From NCBI GenBank assembly GCA_032622095.1, contig CP136064.1, positions 185,858,209 through 185,922,208 of the forward strand: a DNA stretch of 64,000 bases, given 5' to 3'. This DNA is from Siphonodentalium dalli. Taxonomy: Eukaryota; Mollusca; Scaphopoda; Gadilida; Siphonodentaliidae. The notes below the pieces were generated by a model. The model was not told the origin of the DNA. It ran no database searches and worked only from the letters and a program-made list of their open reading frames with translations. Shown here in pieces: positions 33,777-45,340 of this stretch (positions within the stretch are counted from its first letter, which is position 1; every line of letters begins with the position of its first letter). A program made the translations under genes and the position numbers.

Positions 33777-35146
33777 CTATGGGAGGCCCTTTTCACATTT
33801 ATTATTTATTTGCGCTTAAGCGCAAATCATTTGCGCTTAAGCATAAAACAATTTGCCCTTAAGCACAAATCATTTGCACTAAAGCGCAAATATGTGTCTA
33901 TCAATTTATTTGCTCTTAAAGCGCAAATCATTCAAGTTTGCGGTTAAGCGCAAATACCTAGCACTCCCTTACTTCCCTCTGATTGTGAATGATTGAGTCC
34001 ATCTCATAGTAAATTATGATGGGCCCATAGTAATAGCCCCATACAGACTCGAAGTCCATATATCCATGTCAGCATCTCTGTCTCTGTCCCAGCATCTCTG
34101 TCCCTGGTGTCCCAGGAATTGGTGTCTCACTCCCAGAGCTCTAGTATATTTTATTAAAGGGATATCTCCTGCACAGATATATACCATTTCCATGGCCATA
34201 AAAAGGGAATTAAGGGTTACTACTATCTAACTTACCCATAAATTATTGGCATGACCTGGTGTATCAACTAGCAACACAAGAGGAGCATTGGGCTAATTTT
34301 AACCTGTTTTAATTAGCCTGAGTACTCAACAGTCAACTGTGAGTGTGTGTATAATCCCTAATTACATATTATCAGCATCCATCTATCCAAAGAATTTATG
34401 TCTCCTTCCCGGAACTCTAGTAATTTTTTGTATGATGTTTTTTAATGTATTATTGCACAGATTTGGGCCCTTACTATGGTCATATACTATAGCATGCATG
34501 TGGTGTCACTGCATGAGGGCTTGCTTACCTCATATGGTTTACTTATTGACTTAAATCAGAGGAAATAACCCTATTTTCATATTATCAGCATCCCTGTCAA
34601 AAAAGATTGGTGTCTCATTCCTGGAGCTTTGGTTTCTCAGTCCTCGAGCTCTAGTTCTTTTTATTGCACAAATCTATAGTATTGCCATGGTCATATAGTT
34701 CCACCGAGGGCTTGCTTCCCTCATATGGTGTGCCTGTATACTCGAAAATTGAGGAAAATCAAAGTCGCCCCGACTAATACAGAATAACTAATATATACTG
34801 AAGATATTATAATGCTATCACGAGTCGCTCCAACTAAAACAGAAGGTCAGCCATTTTGATAAAGAAGTTGGGCTAGCTCCCTACCCATCCAAACCAATGA
34901 AACCAAGAGGTGATATGTCAATAGGAGTTAATGCTAAGTTATGGAGAAATCTATTTATTCACCAGGGGTGTTTAGTTACCTATAACCATGAATTGCGCAT
35001 AAGCGCAATGATTGCACTGAAGTGTAATTATTTGCGCTTAAGCGCAATTAATTGCACTTAAGCACAATTGATTATGCTCAAGTGTTAAGTGCAATTGATT
35101 GTGCTTAAGCACAATTAATTATTAAATGTGAATTTGGCCTCCCATA
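33777..35146. mobile_element. CTTAAG-word element (TATGGGAGGCC ends), copy 1
   Basis: The left end TATGGGAGGCCC with TTTCACATTTATT corresponds to the inverted right end TTAAATGTGAATTTGGCCTCCCATA at 35122-35146. The interior has arrays of the self-complementary word ATTTGCGCTTAAGCGCAAAT and its degenerate forms at 33820-33955 and 34990-35110. It also contains the 240-bp segments described at 33960-36440. Non-coding. The end assignment is tentative because array material continues to the right. Confidence 0.65.
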
Positions 35147-35204
35147 CACTTAAGCATAAATCAAATTCCAGATCTCAAAACTCCCCTGGGGCTGAAATGA
35201 TGGG

Positions 35205-35229
35205 CGGGGGGGGGGGGGGGGGGGGGGGC
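35205..35229 (+). repeat. Long poly-G run
   Basis: An almost pure run of G (about 23 bases after GGGCG) lies at the junction between two CTTAAG-word segments. Similar runs are at 24814, 36703, 53369, 59250 and 61081. Confidence 0.95.
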
Positions 35230-35268
35230 TTTCATATTTATTATTTATTTGCAAATATTTGCACTTAA

Positions 35269-35901
35269 AGGGGTACTGTACCCCAATTTCAATAAATTCC
35301 CGGTGACAATAGCGATCTAATATGAATATTATATTATAAAATAACTAATTTGAGTCGACGATGTCTACTGAAAACGTTCCGGTTAACAGGCTATCGTAAA
35401 AGTTAAATTGAATTATTTAATATAAATTCATTTATGGCTGGAGTCATAAAATGGAGAATTATGCCATTACGAGTTACCGTTCTTGAAATCGCATATGTTG
35501 CATGTCTTTTATCGACGGCCGTTCGCGAACATTATTGAGTTGCAAACAAAACATGTTACCTGCAAAAGAAGGCCCGTTATAACCGATTCGGAAAAAAGGA
35601 GAAAGAAACAAAGAGTCAAAAATTTTATAGGGAGTGAGATTGTTCGATGGAAGAGATTGAATGCATCAATCGAAGCTGTGAGCAATGAACTTCCCGTTCT
35701 TCCTGCGACCGCGTCTTCTCCGGTGAAGGTTAAAAACATTGCGCGTAGTTTGAAATCGTAATATTTTTGTTTCCAAGATCAATATTTTCTTCGCTAAATT
35801 AGGTTTATACGAAACTCATATAACACGAACACAATCTAACTTGAAAGTTATTTCAATGGGAGTAAATAAAAAAATCGCCTATCTTTGTGTACAGTACCCC
35901 T
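35269..35901. mobile_element. TTAA-flanked element, AGGGGTACTGTAC family, copy 1
   Basis: TTAA occurs at 35265-35268 and 35902-35905. The ends are AGGGGTACTGTAC and the inverted GTACAGTACCCCT. The insertion lies inside a GCACTTAAG-type word of the surrounding array. Its left 190 bp (CAATAAATTCCCGGTGA, ATTTGAGTCGA, TTTATGGCTGGAG) match the reverse complement of the right part of the copy at 49198-49789. Confidence 0.9.
35483..35761 (+). CDS. Short basic ORF inside the AGGGGTACTGTAC element
   Basis: The 92-codon ORF lies wholly inside the TTAA-flanked element. Its middle is strongly basic (SEKRRKKQRVKNFIGSEIVR) and the end reads PATASSPVKVKNIARSLKS. No domain is recognised. The second family copy at 49198 lacks an equivalent long ORF, as far as I can see. 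It might be a captured exon remnant or chance. Confidence 0.3.
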   Translation: MKSHMLHVFYRRPFANIIELQTKHVTCKRRPVITDSEKRRKKQRVKNFIGSEIVRWKRLNASIEAVSNELPVLPATASSPVKVKNIARSLKS

Positions 35902-36440
35902 TTAAGCATAAATCATTTGCACTCAAGTACAAATATGCGTCTAACAATTAAATACCAAACTTGCTCTCCCTTACTTCCCTCTGATTGTGACTGATTTGAG
36001 TCAATCTCATAGTATATTATCATGGGCCCAAAGTAGTAGCCCCACACAGACTCAATAGTTGAAGAAAATTTCTGTCCCTGGTGTCCTAATAAGTGCCTCA
36101 CTCCCAGAGCTGTAGTATATTTTATTAAAGGGACATCTCCTGCACAGATATATACCATTTCCATGGCCGTAAATAGGCAATTAGGGGTTACTGGGGGTTT
36201 GCTTCCCTAATATATGGTGTACTTATTGACTTGAAATAGGGGGGAAAACCCCTATTTTCATAATATCAGCATCCCTGTCCCCAAGAATTTGTGTCTCCAT
36301 CCCTGAGATATAGTATTTTTATAAAAGAGACATATCCTGCACAGATCTATACCATTCCCATGGTCATAAAACATCTTGGGGTTACTGGGGGATTGTTTCC
36401 ATCATATGGTGGGTCTATATAAACTTTATTGATGTGTTTA

Positions 36441-37463
36441 GGCCTGTGCCATTTGAAATTAATTCATGGGGGAATCAATGTTTTGAGCTTAAGCGTAAAT
36501 AAATAATAAATGTGAAAATGCTTGAGGGATGAGGGTAAATAAAATATGCTTAAGTGTAGATCAATTATACCTAAATGTAAATTAGTTATGCTTATACATA
36601 AATAATTACACTCCCATAGAGCTCCCCTCAAGCTGAAATTGATGCAACCACATATATTGTCTGCATACCAGTAGAATCTTTCAATGGCAGATATTATATA
36701 CCGGGGGGGGGGGGGGGAGGGGGGGCCTTAGTGCAGCGGAGATGACATTAATCTATGTCTTTTTGCATATGGGACGGTGGGGTGAAAAAATTCCTTCACC
36801 ACACTATTACAAAAGAACCTTCCAGAAACGTAAAACTTAAATAAATAAACTTGTCTTGATGTCGCTAATGCATAGATCATTGTGTGAATGGAAAATGAGC
36901 GAGCAACTGACATTAAATGTCACTATCAACGGATAGAAAGTATCTGACTATCAATGGGTAAAAAATATCTGTCATCAGTGCATCAAGCCAATCAGTGAAT
37001 TATTTGCTTCTCTATCAACTAAGATGATCTCTGGCAAGACCTAAAGTATCCAAGTCTGATAGAGTGATGTGACTATGTTTATTTCCATCAAAACAGCTTC
37101 TGAAACAGGTTAAACTGTTATCTGAACTAAATGAGATAGATCATTCCCAGTCATATGAGTAATATCAGTACAGCTTTATTCAGTTTTGAACAAAATTTAG
37201 TGAAATTTGGGAGGTGGGTGTAAACAAATTGGGAGTAAAAAACATATTGGTTTTGCAGGTTTGGTGGTGATTGGTCCCCGAAAATGTATATGCAAAGTTA
37301 ATGCACATTTACTGATATAAGCTAATTATGATAAAACAATTCAATTAAGCTTTAAGCATAAATATATTGCTCTGAAGTATCATTGTATTTATGGTAAAAT
37401 CATAATTCAGTTACCCTTAAGTTGGCCTTAACCACCATTGTTTGTTTTACCTCTCTCACCTTG
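36441..37463. other. Intergenic; end of CTTAAG-word material and a poly-G run
   Basis: Degenerate TTAAGCGTAAAT and TTAAGTGTAGAT words run to about 36610, followed by a G-rich run at 36703-36726. No gene is seen. Confidence 0.5.
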
Positions 37464-37736
37464 GATAAAATGGTATGACATAAATGGTATCAGTGTGTGG
37501 AGCCTTCCCCTATTAGTTGACTCAAAGACTGAGATACTACTATGTCAAAGGTTTCAACTTGAGCGGAATTCTGAAAGAGCATGTCTGAACTATGTGTGAG
37601 TGAATTGTGCTTCAGTCTAATTCATGAGAATGGATTACTCTTATTAAGCGAACCATTATTTCGCTTAAGACAGCCAAGGGTATAATAAGTGACGGCATTG
37701 CCCACACTGATACCATTTATGTCATACCATTTTATC
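37464..37736. repeat. Perfect 34-bp inverted repeat around a 205-bp spacer
   Basis: GATAAAATGGTATGACATAA... at 37464-37497 is exactly complementary to 37703-37736 (CACACTGATACCATTTATGT...). It looks like a young small terminal-inverted-repeat element or hairpin; no family is assigned. A TAAATGTGAATTCGGGTCCC end related to the CTTAAG-word family follows at 37750. Confidence 0.85.
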
Positions 37737-38749
37737 AGCTAATACTGGTAAATGTGAATTCGGGTCCCACATACTCTAGGAATACACACACCGCTGCACA
37801 CTGTGGGTCAAATATAGACAAATTTTGACAAAAATCAGCTCAAATAAGGTTGAAAACAGACATTTCTCTAAATATCAGTCATGTGACAAATGTTCAGGTT
37901 GCTACATGTACCAATTATTATTGTTGCAACACATGCCGAAATAAATTTATGAACTAAAAAGATCATAAATCAGTTTGAAAATAAGCATAAGTCTAGTAGA
38001 TCTGAAATGGCTGAAACCCAAACATGGCTGATGAATCTTAAATACATGAAAATATTTAGGGTTATGTTAATTAGCCTTGATAATAGTGCAAGGTTACCTC
38101 TAAAGTGCACATAATTTATCTGATCATTGTGCGAGTATAAACAAAAGTTTAACTATTTTCAACATATAATGAATTTCCCTTTCAAAATATAGTCCATATA
38201 TCAATGTATATGGAATTCTATGTGTTTTTTTCCTTCAAATTTCATGTGAACTCTATTATTCTGATTTATATGCAACTGTGCATGGATGCACTGGAAGCCC
38301 TTGTGGCAGATATTTTTATATCTGTATTTCTGGCATGGGGGATGTCCTAGGCATTGATTGAACCATAATTTGTGTGAATAAATGGTTGCTATGGCTCCCT
38401 AATGTTCTCGTCTTGTGGGTAGAGTTTGAAAAATCTTCAAAAATGAGGTCCTGTCCCATCATGTATGGTCATAGAATGGTGCACTGGACCTAAATCATGA
38501 ATATGTTAGATTAACACAACTGATAGTTGTTTTAAATACTACTTCCTGGTCACAAATGCTTGAAACATATGTTTTGTGCCCATGCTTTAAACCAGCAAGG
38601 ACCATGACTGGTAAATATAATGTTTAATTAGGTGAATAGCTATTGGACTCACAGAGAGTGATAATTTGATGGATTTCACAAGTCGCAGTATCAGCATAAT
38701 AAGTTGTGAACTTGTGAGGCAGATGTTGGGTTAAATTAGCCAAGTTATA

Positions 38750-38866
38750 CAGTAATGCCCTAAGTAATCGACCTCTTAACCAAAGCAGAAGTATGGGTAA
38801 CATTTCAGGATTTAGTAATGTGGCTTGTTGCCATTCATCAGAAAGCTCTCCCCGAGATTCACTACC
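38750..38866. mobile_element. Palindromic MITE, CAGTAATGCCCTAA family, copy 4 (left half)
   Basis: TA-CAGTAATGCCCTAAGTAAT, the AAAGCAGAAGTATGGGTAAC segment and the CTTGTTGCCATTCATC part are present. The returning arm is missing. Confidence 0.75.
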
Positions 38867-40729
38867 TTTATACATTTCTATTTTCAGACTATATTAATGA
38901 TGGAGAACGAGAGATGTGATTAACTCATCAGGACAAATCATTAGATTGTAATAATGTGAGTACCATAATGATAAGCATAAATGATTATTGTATTTTGCAT
39001 GCAGATCTTTAGTAACATCAACAATCAGCACTGACTGGTACAATGTACATGTAGCTGTATATGTAGCCATAAATCAATGACTTTTGGGATAAAAACATAT
39101 TTCTATATAATCTACTTTTGTTGATATATTAAAGAGATTAAACTACTAACTAATACCAATATTAGTGATAATGACTTTTTTTGGTGAAAAAATTTGACTT
39201 TTTTATATTAATCCCAGAGACTACAATTATCTGCTGAAGTAAAAATATATGATGTGGTATATAGACTGTTTTTACTCTTGTCACATTCTCAGGGTCAAAG
39301 TATCCTGATTATAGAATATATTCTTCAGTCATATTTAAATTTGTGCAGTACATTGTACTATTTTTCGCTAGTGTGCATTTATTATTCACATGTGTATAGC
39401 TAAATCATGGTTAGATATTTTAAGTTGAATTTCTTCTAAAATATAAACATATATATTCCAGACTGAAGGAATTTTTGTCAAGATGATCTTTAATATGCAC
39501 AAGTGTTTTCAGCGATAATGAAGAACTGAAATTGTCATCATATACAAAAATATTTGTAAGTTTAGAAGTCGCTCAGAATTTAAAATAGAGCGAAACATAG
39601 TACTGCACAAATTCAAATATGAGTAAGGTATACAATTGATATACAGGGGATCCTAGTAGTTCAGTCAGTATTGGGCATGAATAAGGAATCAGAATTCCTA
39701 AATAAAAAGATGTGTACTAGTATTTAAATATCGTACATGTATATGGTACATGTATATTTATTCCAAAAATATATAGCATATTTAATTTGTAGTAGACAAT
39801 TATATCATCTCAGCCATAGAGCTTTCTCTTCCAGAATCATTCCGATAACCAAGATGGACACAGTTTAAATTGAAAAGCACAGTATGACATCATTTGAACT
39901 AACATTGCTTGATCTGCATGTTAATCAGGAATGAGATTTTCTTCATGGCATTGCTGAGAAAGTGCATCGAACATAGCAATATATCTTTTTCAATATCATT
40001 GTCATTATTGTGTTACTTCACAAAACTGCTGGTAACATTGTAAGAATGTAATGATTGTACATGTGGCAATTCACTAAATTCAAGTGTGTTTAATGAACTG
40101 CAGTTGTGCAATTACTTGGAGTCTTGTCCTTCCAGCCATATCTACATCTCTCTCTCCATTAGAACCTATAATAGAACGATAATAATATTTTATGTTATAG
40201 AAACCAACATCACTATATAAAGGAGACTGGTGCTGCCTAACTCATGGAGTGTGTGACTCACTGGAATTGGCATCAAGTTTTAGATAGCAGATCTTGAATG
40301 TTAGTAACCAGAAAAAGTGAATAGTTTCAGTCGAGGCCAACAAACAGTGCAAAAGACAATAACTTTCAGTTTAGTTTAATTGTTATTCTCATTAAAATTA
40401 TAAAATAACAATTCTTGTAAAATCAATCCACCAGCAATGTTATATATTAAGGTTGGCAAAATTGTAAAGTTTGATGTCTAATCTATACTGGCCCTCAGAC
40501 AATTTTTTTTACAACAACAGACATTTTATGAAACTTGTTTTGATAACATGATTATATAAGTGCAGTTATCATCAAAACATGAAAGAAACATATATGCTGT
40601 CTCATATATTCATCCATAGATATTGAATCAAATAAAATACATGTGCCACTGCCAAATAAATTGTGTTCTAAACATCGTAATATTTTTGTCCCACAATATA
40701 TATTTCTAGTGACGGAAATGTCTGTTGAG

Positions 40730-40910
40730 TGGTGCCTTTTAACTTCTTAACCAAAGCAGAATTATGGGTAACTTTTCAGGATTTAGTCGGAAATATGGCT
40801 TGTTGCCATTCATCGGAAAGCTCTCCTGAGAGCCATATTTCCGACTAAATCCTGAAAAGTTACCCATAATTCTGCTTTGGTTAAGAGGTCGATTACTGAG
40901 GGCATTACTG
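40730..40910. mobile_element. Palindromic MITE, CAGTAATGCCCTAA family, copy 5
   Basis: Both arms are present around a CTCTCCTGAGAG centre with one arm shortened. The right end GGGCATTACTG is followed by TA. The left outer end has diverged (GGTGCCTTTTAACTTC). Confidence 0.8.
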
Positions 40911-41379
40911 TATGTCTATTATTCATTTGGAGGGAATTCAGGATACACCAACAGATAGAAAATATCCTAAGGGAACTACTTGTCACTGAGTATTTAGTAA
41001 AGAACCTTTGACAAGCTAAGATGTAGATATAAACTACATCAGTTATAACAAAAAAATGTTTCAAATGTCCGCTCTCAGAATTTTAATGTACATGTATGTA
41101 CCTGTCAATATTCTAGTGGTGCAATCCTCAAACCATGCTGACACCCATCGGTCTCAATCATTCTTTCATTCCTTCTATTCATATTCTGTGCTTGGACTGG
41201 GCTACAAGTGCATGAACAACTGATCTGAAATATAAGAAAAGTTTATTTAATTTTTGGTTTAACATGAAACGGCATACATTTTTAAATACTTTTCTGTCAG
41301 AAAAGAATATCTATAACATCATTGGAATATTGAATAAAGAATGTGCATCATATAAGATGACATATGATATGGTGTGAGA

Positions 41380-42575
41380 TGTGCTGCAATTGGTTTGGAA
41401 TAAAAATTCATTTTGTCCATTTTGAGTTTTTGACCATCAGCCATGATTTTGGCCGAATAACCAAAAAATGACTCGATCTCATCCATGACAAATTTCACAA
41501 TGATCTGACAAAAGATGCGACCTGTAACCCTGGCCAAAGGATTTAGTCATGCAAAGAGTAAAATCCAAGATGGCTGCCAGCGGCCATGAGTTTTGGCCGA
41601 CCGACCCCACTAATGTAGCTGAATGACCCCAAAATTACTCATTCCCCATCTCCATGTCAATATTAACATCCGTGACAAATTTCATGATGATCCAACCAAA
41701 GCTACGACCTGTAGGCTGTGCCAGAGAATTTAGTCATGCAAACAGTAAAATCTAAGATGGCTGCCAGTGGCCATTTTTTTGGCCGAATGACCCCAAAGTT
41801 ACTCGTTCGTATCTACATGTCATTGTTAACATCCGTGACAAATTTCATGATAATCAGAAGAACAGTACGACCTGTAGCCCGTGCTAATGGATTGAATATT
41901 GAAATCCAAGATGGTCGCTGGTGGCCATGTTTTTTTTCTTCAGAATGACCCCAAAATGAACGGTTCTGGTCTAAATGTTGATATCAACAGCTATGTCAAA
42001 TTTCATAATGATCCGACCACAAGTAGCACCTGTAGCCTGTATTGTTGACGAATCACACACACACACACATATGCACACACAGACGACAAAGCCATGGCAA
42101 TAGCTCAAACTTTACAAAGTAAAGTTCAGCTAATAAAACAAATGGTTGGGTTAGTCTTAACTAACATATATGTGAGCCAGAGAGGCCCATTTCACATTTA
42201 TTCTTCAGGGCGAAAACTATACCAGTGTTTCTGGTAATAAACGGTCATTGAAAAATATGGGTGGCCCAGGTGGGAAGGTGGTGTTTTCATTTTTAGCTCA
42301 ACTTTACTTTGTAAAGTTTTAGCTATTGCCATGGCTTGGTATCGTCGTACGTGTGTGTGTGTTTGTGTGTGACTCGTCAACAATTTCCTCTAGCACGGGC
42401 TACAGGTCGTACCTTTGGTCATTATAAAATTGGATCATTATAAAATTTGTCATAGCTGTTGGCATTGACATGTAGATGGGAACGGGTCATTCGGCAAAAA
42501 ACATGGCCACCAGCAGCCATCTTGGATTTTACTCTTTGCATGACTAAATCCTTTGGCACGGGCTACAGGTCGTAA
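41380..42575. repeat. Repeat array with CCAAGATGGC(T/C)GC words and an inverted copy
   Basis: Units of about 160 bp (GCATGACTAAATCC..., CCAAGATGGCTGCC, GACCCCAAAATTACTC, TTTCATGATGATC) repeat four times from 41380 to 42050. They end with a CA microsatellite and AAAGCCATGGCAATAGCTCA. From 42293 the same sequences occur in reverse orientation (TTAGCTATTGCCATGGCTT, GTGTGTG, AGCCATCTTGGATTTTACTC). A palindrome AACTTTAC(A)AAGTAAAGTT sits at both inner edges. The whole can fold back on itself. It is not coding. Confidence 0.8.
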
Positions 42576-42812
42576 CCCTTTTATGACTGGAGCCATGCTG
42601 GTTCAGCATTAATGATCCTGTGCCAGTGCATTCTATTATATATGGAGCCTCGAATATATAAGAGAATGCACTGGCTTACAAGGTCAAGGTAAATATTGTT
42701 AAGCCAATGAATTCTCTTAAATATAAGAGAATGCATTAATTCTCTTAAATATAAGAGAATGCATTGGAACAGGGTTTTCACAAAATTTCAAGAAGATGCA
42801 GTCATGAAAGGG
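42576..42812. mobile_element. TTAA-type MITE, sister of 5635-5856
   Basis: GTAA-CCCTTTTATGACTGG on the left (one base off TTAA) mirrors CAGTCATGAAAGGG-TTAA on the right. The interior holds several AATATAAGAGAATGCA(C/T)TGG hairpin words like those in 5635-5856, here amplified. Length 237 bp. Confidence 0.82.
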
Positions 42813-44357
42813 TTAACCCGAAGAAATTCACCTTGATAGTTGAACATCTTACTTCTACAAAGATATTAAACTTAAAATATCATGACAAACCTATGTCTCA
42901 TATACCGGTACTCGATAATTTCCTAAGGGGGGGGGAGATAAAAGGACCTGAGTATCCAATTACCACCTAGTAGCTACATATGAGAAAAAATAAACTTATG
43001 ATTTTATTGCTTATTATTGCTTTATATAGTCATGAAATGGTGAGAAATTAACTTTATTGAGTTGATTGTGTTGGTGTTTGGATGGATGGGTGCTACCCAA
43101 GTATGAGCAGGCTGATTATAATCCCCCCACTCACGCAGAAGCTACATCAGGGAAATTTCCAGGGCTGTTTTGATAGCTGTTACAGGTACTGTATGGGTGC
43201 CCAAACTTGAGAAGCCCAAATTACCCCAAATTCCCAGTGGACAGTATTGAATCAACCTGAATTTTCAAGGCAATTCAACAATAAGCGCTGTATTAAAAAA
43301 TCTGCAGTTGCAATACAGCCTTCATTTGCATGTTGAATTTTTAAATCAGAAATATTATGTCCTATTTATAATATATGTGTCTGTATCTGTGTTGGTTCGG
43401 TGTAGAAGCCGTATTTTAAAGTTATATTGGGATACCGGTACATATCCTCTGCTGGAAACAGGTGTCCCCAAATTATCTCTGGATTCTTCCCTGAGCTACA
43501 TATGAGAATTTTTGGACTATATGAAGCAAAATAAGTGATAATCAGGACTTGGTATCTCCCCCAATCCCCAACTTAAATAAACTTTTTCTCGGATGAAGTA
43601 TATAAAGCAAAATAAGCTATAGATGATGTTTTGGTCATATGCAGCTACTAGATGGGCGGCGGAGAAGATTCTCAGTCCTGGGTATCTCCCCAGAGTCCAC
43701 CCCCTCACAAACCCAGACTCAACCAAATTTTTCTCAGATATAGTTAATTTCTTGCCATATCATCACTATATAAAGTAAAATATGTGATTGTGAGGGTAAA
43801 ATAAGTGGAAAAATATTATGTGGGTGGGAGATACCAATGTTGGTAGAGGAAAATTGTTCCACTTGTAGTCCACAATTTCCTAACAGGTACACAGGATATA
43901 TACCCATCCCTGTTAACTGCATATGTTCAGCAGTTCTTATGATATTGGTTGGGGTAATGCATATTTTGGGAGGAGAAATAACAAAACAAAAGACACCCAT
44001 ATGTAAGGCCAAGTGATAATCTGACAGATTTGATTTGCTCTTAAAGTGCCTTAAGCGAATTAATTTATTTGCTCTTTTAAAAGTAAAATTCATCTATTTG
44101 AGCTTGAGCATAAATCAGATTGTCTAGAAATAAAAAAAGAGTGAATTAGACTCTGAGAAAGGAATTACAAATAGGTGGACTAGTATATATTATTAAATAC
44201 ATGTATGATAGTCTCATGTCTTATTTACACTTAAGCGCAAATGATGTGCGCTTAATTGAGCTCAAATAAATGTTTTTTTTACATAGAGCATAATTAAATG
44301 ATTGGGTCTATGAACACCTTTCATGTATGGTACATATTCCAGATACAGATAATTTAA
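42813..44357. other. Intergenic with a loose tandem repeat at 43500-43800
   Basis: The words AAGCAAAATAAG, GGTATCTCCCC and CAACTTAAATAAACTTTTTCTC recur at 43525, 43605 and 43770 with spacing near 85 and 160 bp. No gene is recognised. Confidence 0.45.
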
Positions 44358-44873
44358 AGGTATGGTTGGCCTTGGCGGTGGGTATCCTGTGAAAATATTT
44401 CCACCCTTCGAAAACCGCCACAAAAATAAAGAACATCAAAATGTAGACTTTGTCCATATACAAATAAGAAATATCGCATAAACAGTATGTTATTGTCAAA
44501 TGTTTGACCATTGTTATGTAAACAAAAGCATAAAAAGTAACTTTTCTGGTGTTTGTTTATATTATGATGGTAAACATAAAGAGCGTTCTTTGTTGGTGAA
44601 TTCCTGATATGGAACTAATAAAGAGCGTTTATGCCATTTGTGTGTGTGATTAGCCAGTTCAAGAGTTGCATTAATATTGTGCTGTCTTCTGTAACACAAT
44701 CAGGCTCTTGCTTAGGTAAAATATTGTAGGTCTTTATGATAACATGCTGTTTACGTGATGGTCATGGTATATATGAACGAAACTGTATGCGTTTTAATGT
44801 TTTTCTGTTTACAGTGATCAGAACAAATATCAATATTTTCGACAACTAAGGCCTCACGTGCCTTTAATAGCAC
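44358..44873. mobile_element. TTAA-flanked element, AGGTACGGTTGGCC family, copy 2
   Basis: TTAA occurs at 44354-44357 and 44874-44877. The sequence is nearly the same as 25518-26011 over its whole length, with small indels and the left end reading AGGTATGGTTGGCC. It sits next to CTTAAG-word material (TTTGCACTTAAGTGCAAA at 44910). Confidence 0.9.
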
Positions 44874-44939
44874 TTTGAATGTGCAAATGATTTACGCTGT
44901 TTAAATAATTTGCACTTAAGTGCAAATGAACAGGTCATG

Positions 44940-45340
44940 GTGAACCAACGATCGACCTTTATTAGACTAATCGCTATAGAATAGACCGATTGGTCATTCA
45001 TCATATGCAGGCATTGGGGATAAGTCGAGTCACTCTGAACTGTTCTATATTGGTAATTATATTACATCCAATACTTAAAAAGAGATAATTATAATTTCTG
45101 TAGAAAGACACGTGAATAATTATTTAGTGAATATATTCAATATAAAGATAGACTGATCAGTTTTATACAGATCAACCAGTGGTTCACCGAGACCTGCAGA
45201 TGATTGTTGAGCTTCGGTACATTCAATGCGATTATTAATAAACATGCAGGTCTGGGTGAACCACCAATAGATCTGTATTTAGACTAATCGATCTAATATA
45301 GACTGGTATTACACCACCTAGATGCATCTGAGATAAGGGG
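44940..45340. repeat. Tandem repeat of about 330 bp, two copies
   Basis: GATCGACCTTTATTAGACTA at about 44951 and its relative AGATCTGTATTTAGACTAAT at about 45270 head two copies, each followed by GAGTCAC(T/A)CT(G/A)AACTGTTC. They differ considerably. Confidence 0.55.

Larger units (their letters stand above)
33960..36440. repeat. Roughly 240-bp repeated segments, four to five copies
   Basis: The block CTCCCTTACTTCCCTCTGAT...CAGCATC(C/T)CTGTC...TCCTGCACAGATATATACCATTTCC starts at about 33963 and again at 35968. Partial versions begin near 34370, 34580 and 36260. Copies are interrupted by CTTAAG arrays and by the TTAA element at 35269-35901. They appear to be body sequence of the CTTAAG-word elements. 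Confidence 0.7.
37737..41379. other. Long AT-rich intergenic stretch without a supported gene
   Basis: Apart from the two MITE copies at 38750 and 40730, I see no exon with coding character, no RNA gene and no repeat array between 37737 and 41379. An 84-codon ORF at 40810 overlaps the palindromic MITE and is spurious. Confidence 0.5.

Noticed and set aside
33777-36610. CRISPR-like regularly spaced palindromes
   Set aside because: Words are not separated by unique uniform spacers, and the surrounding sequence is clearly animal transposon DNA.
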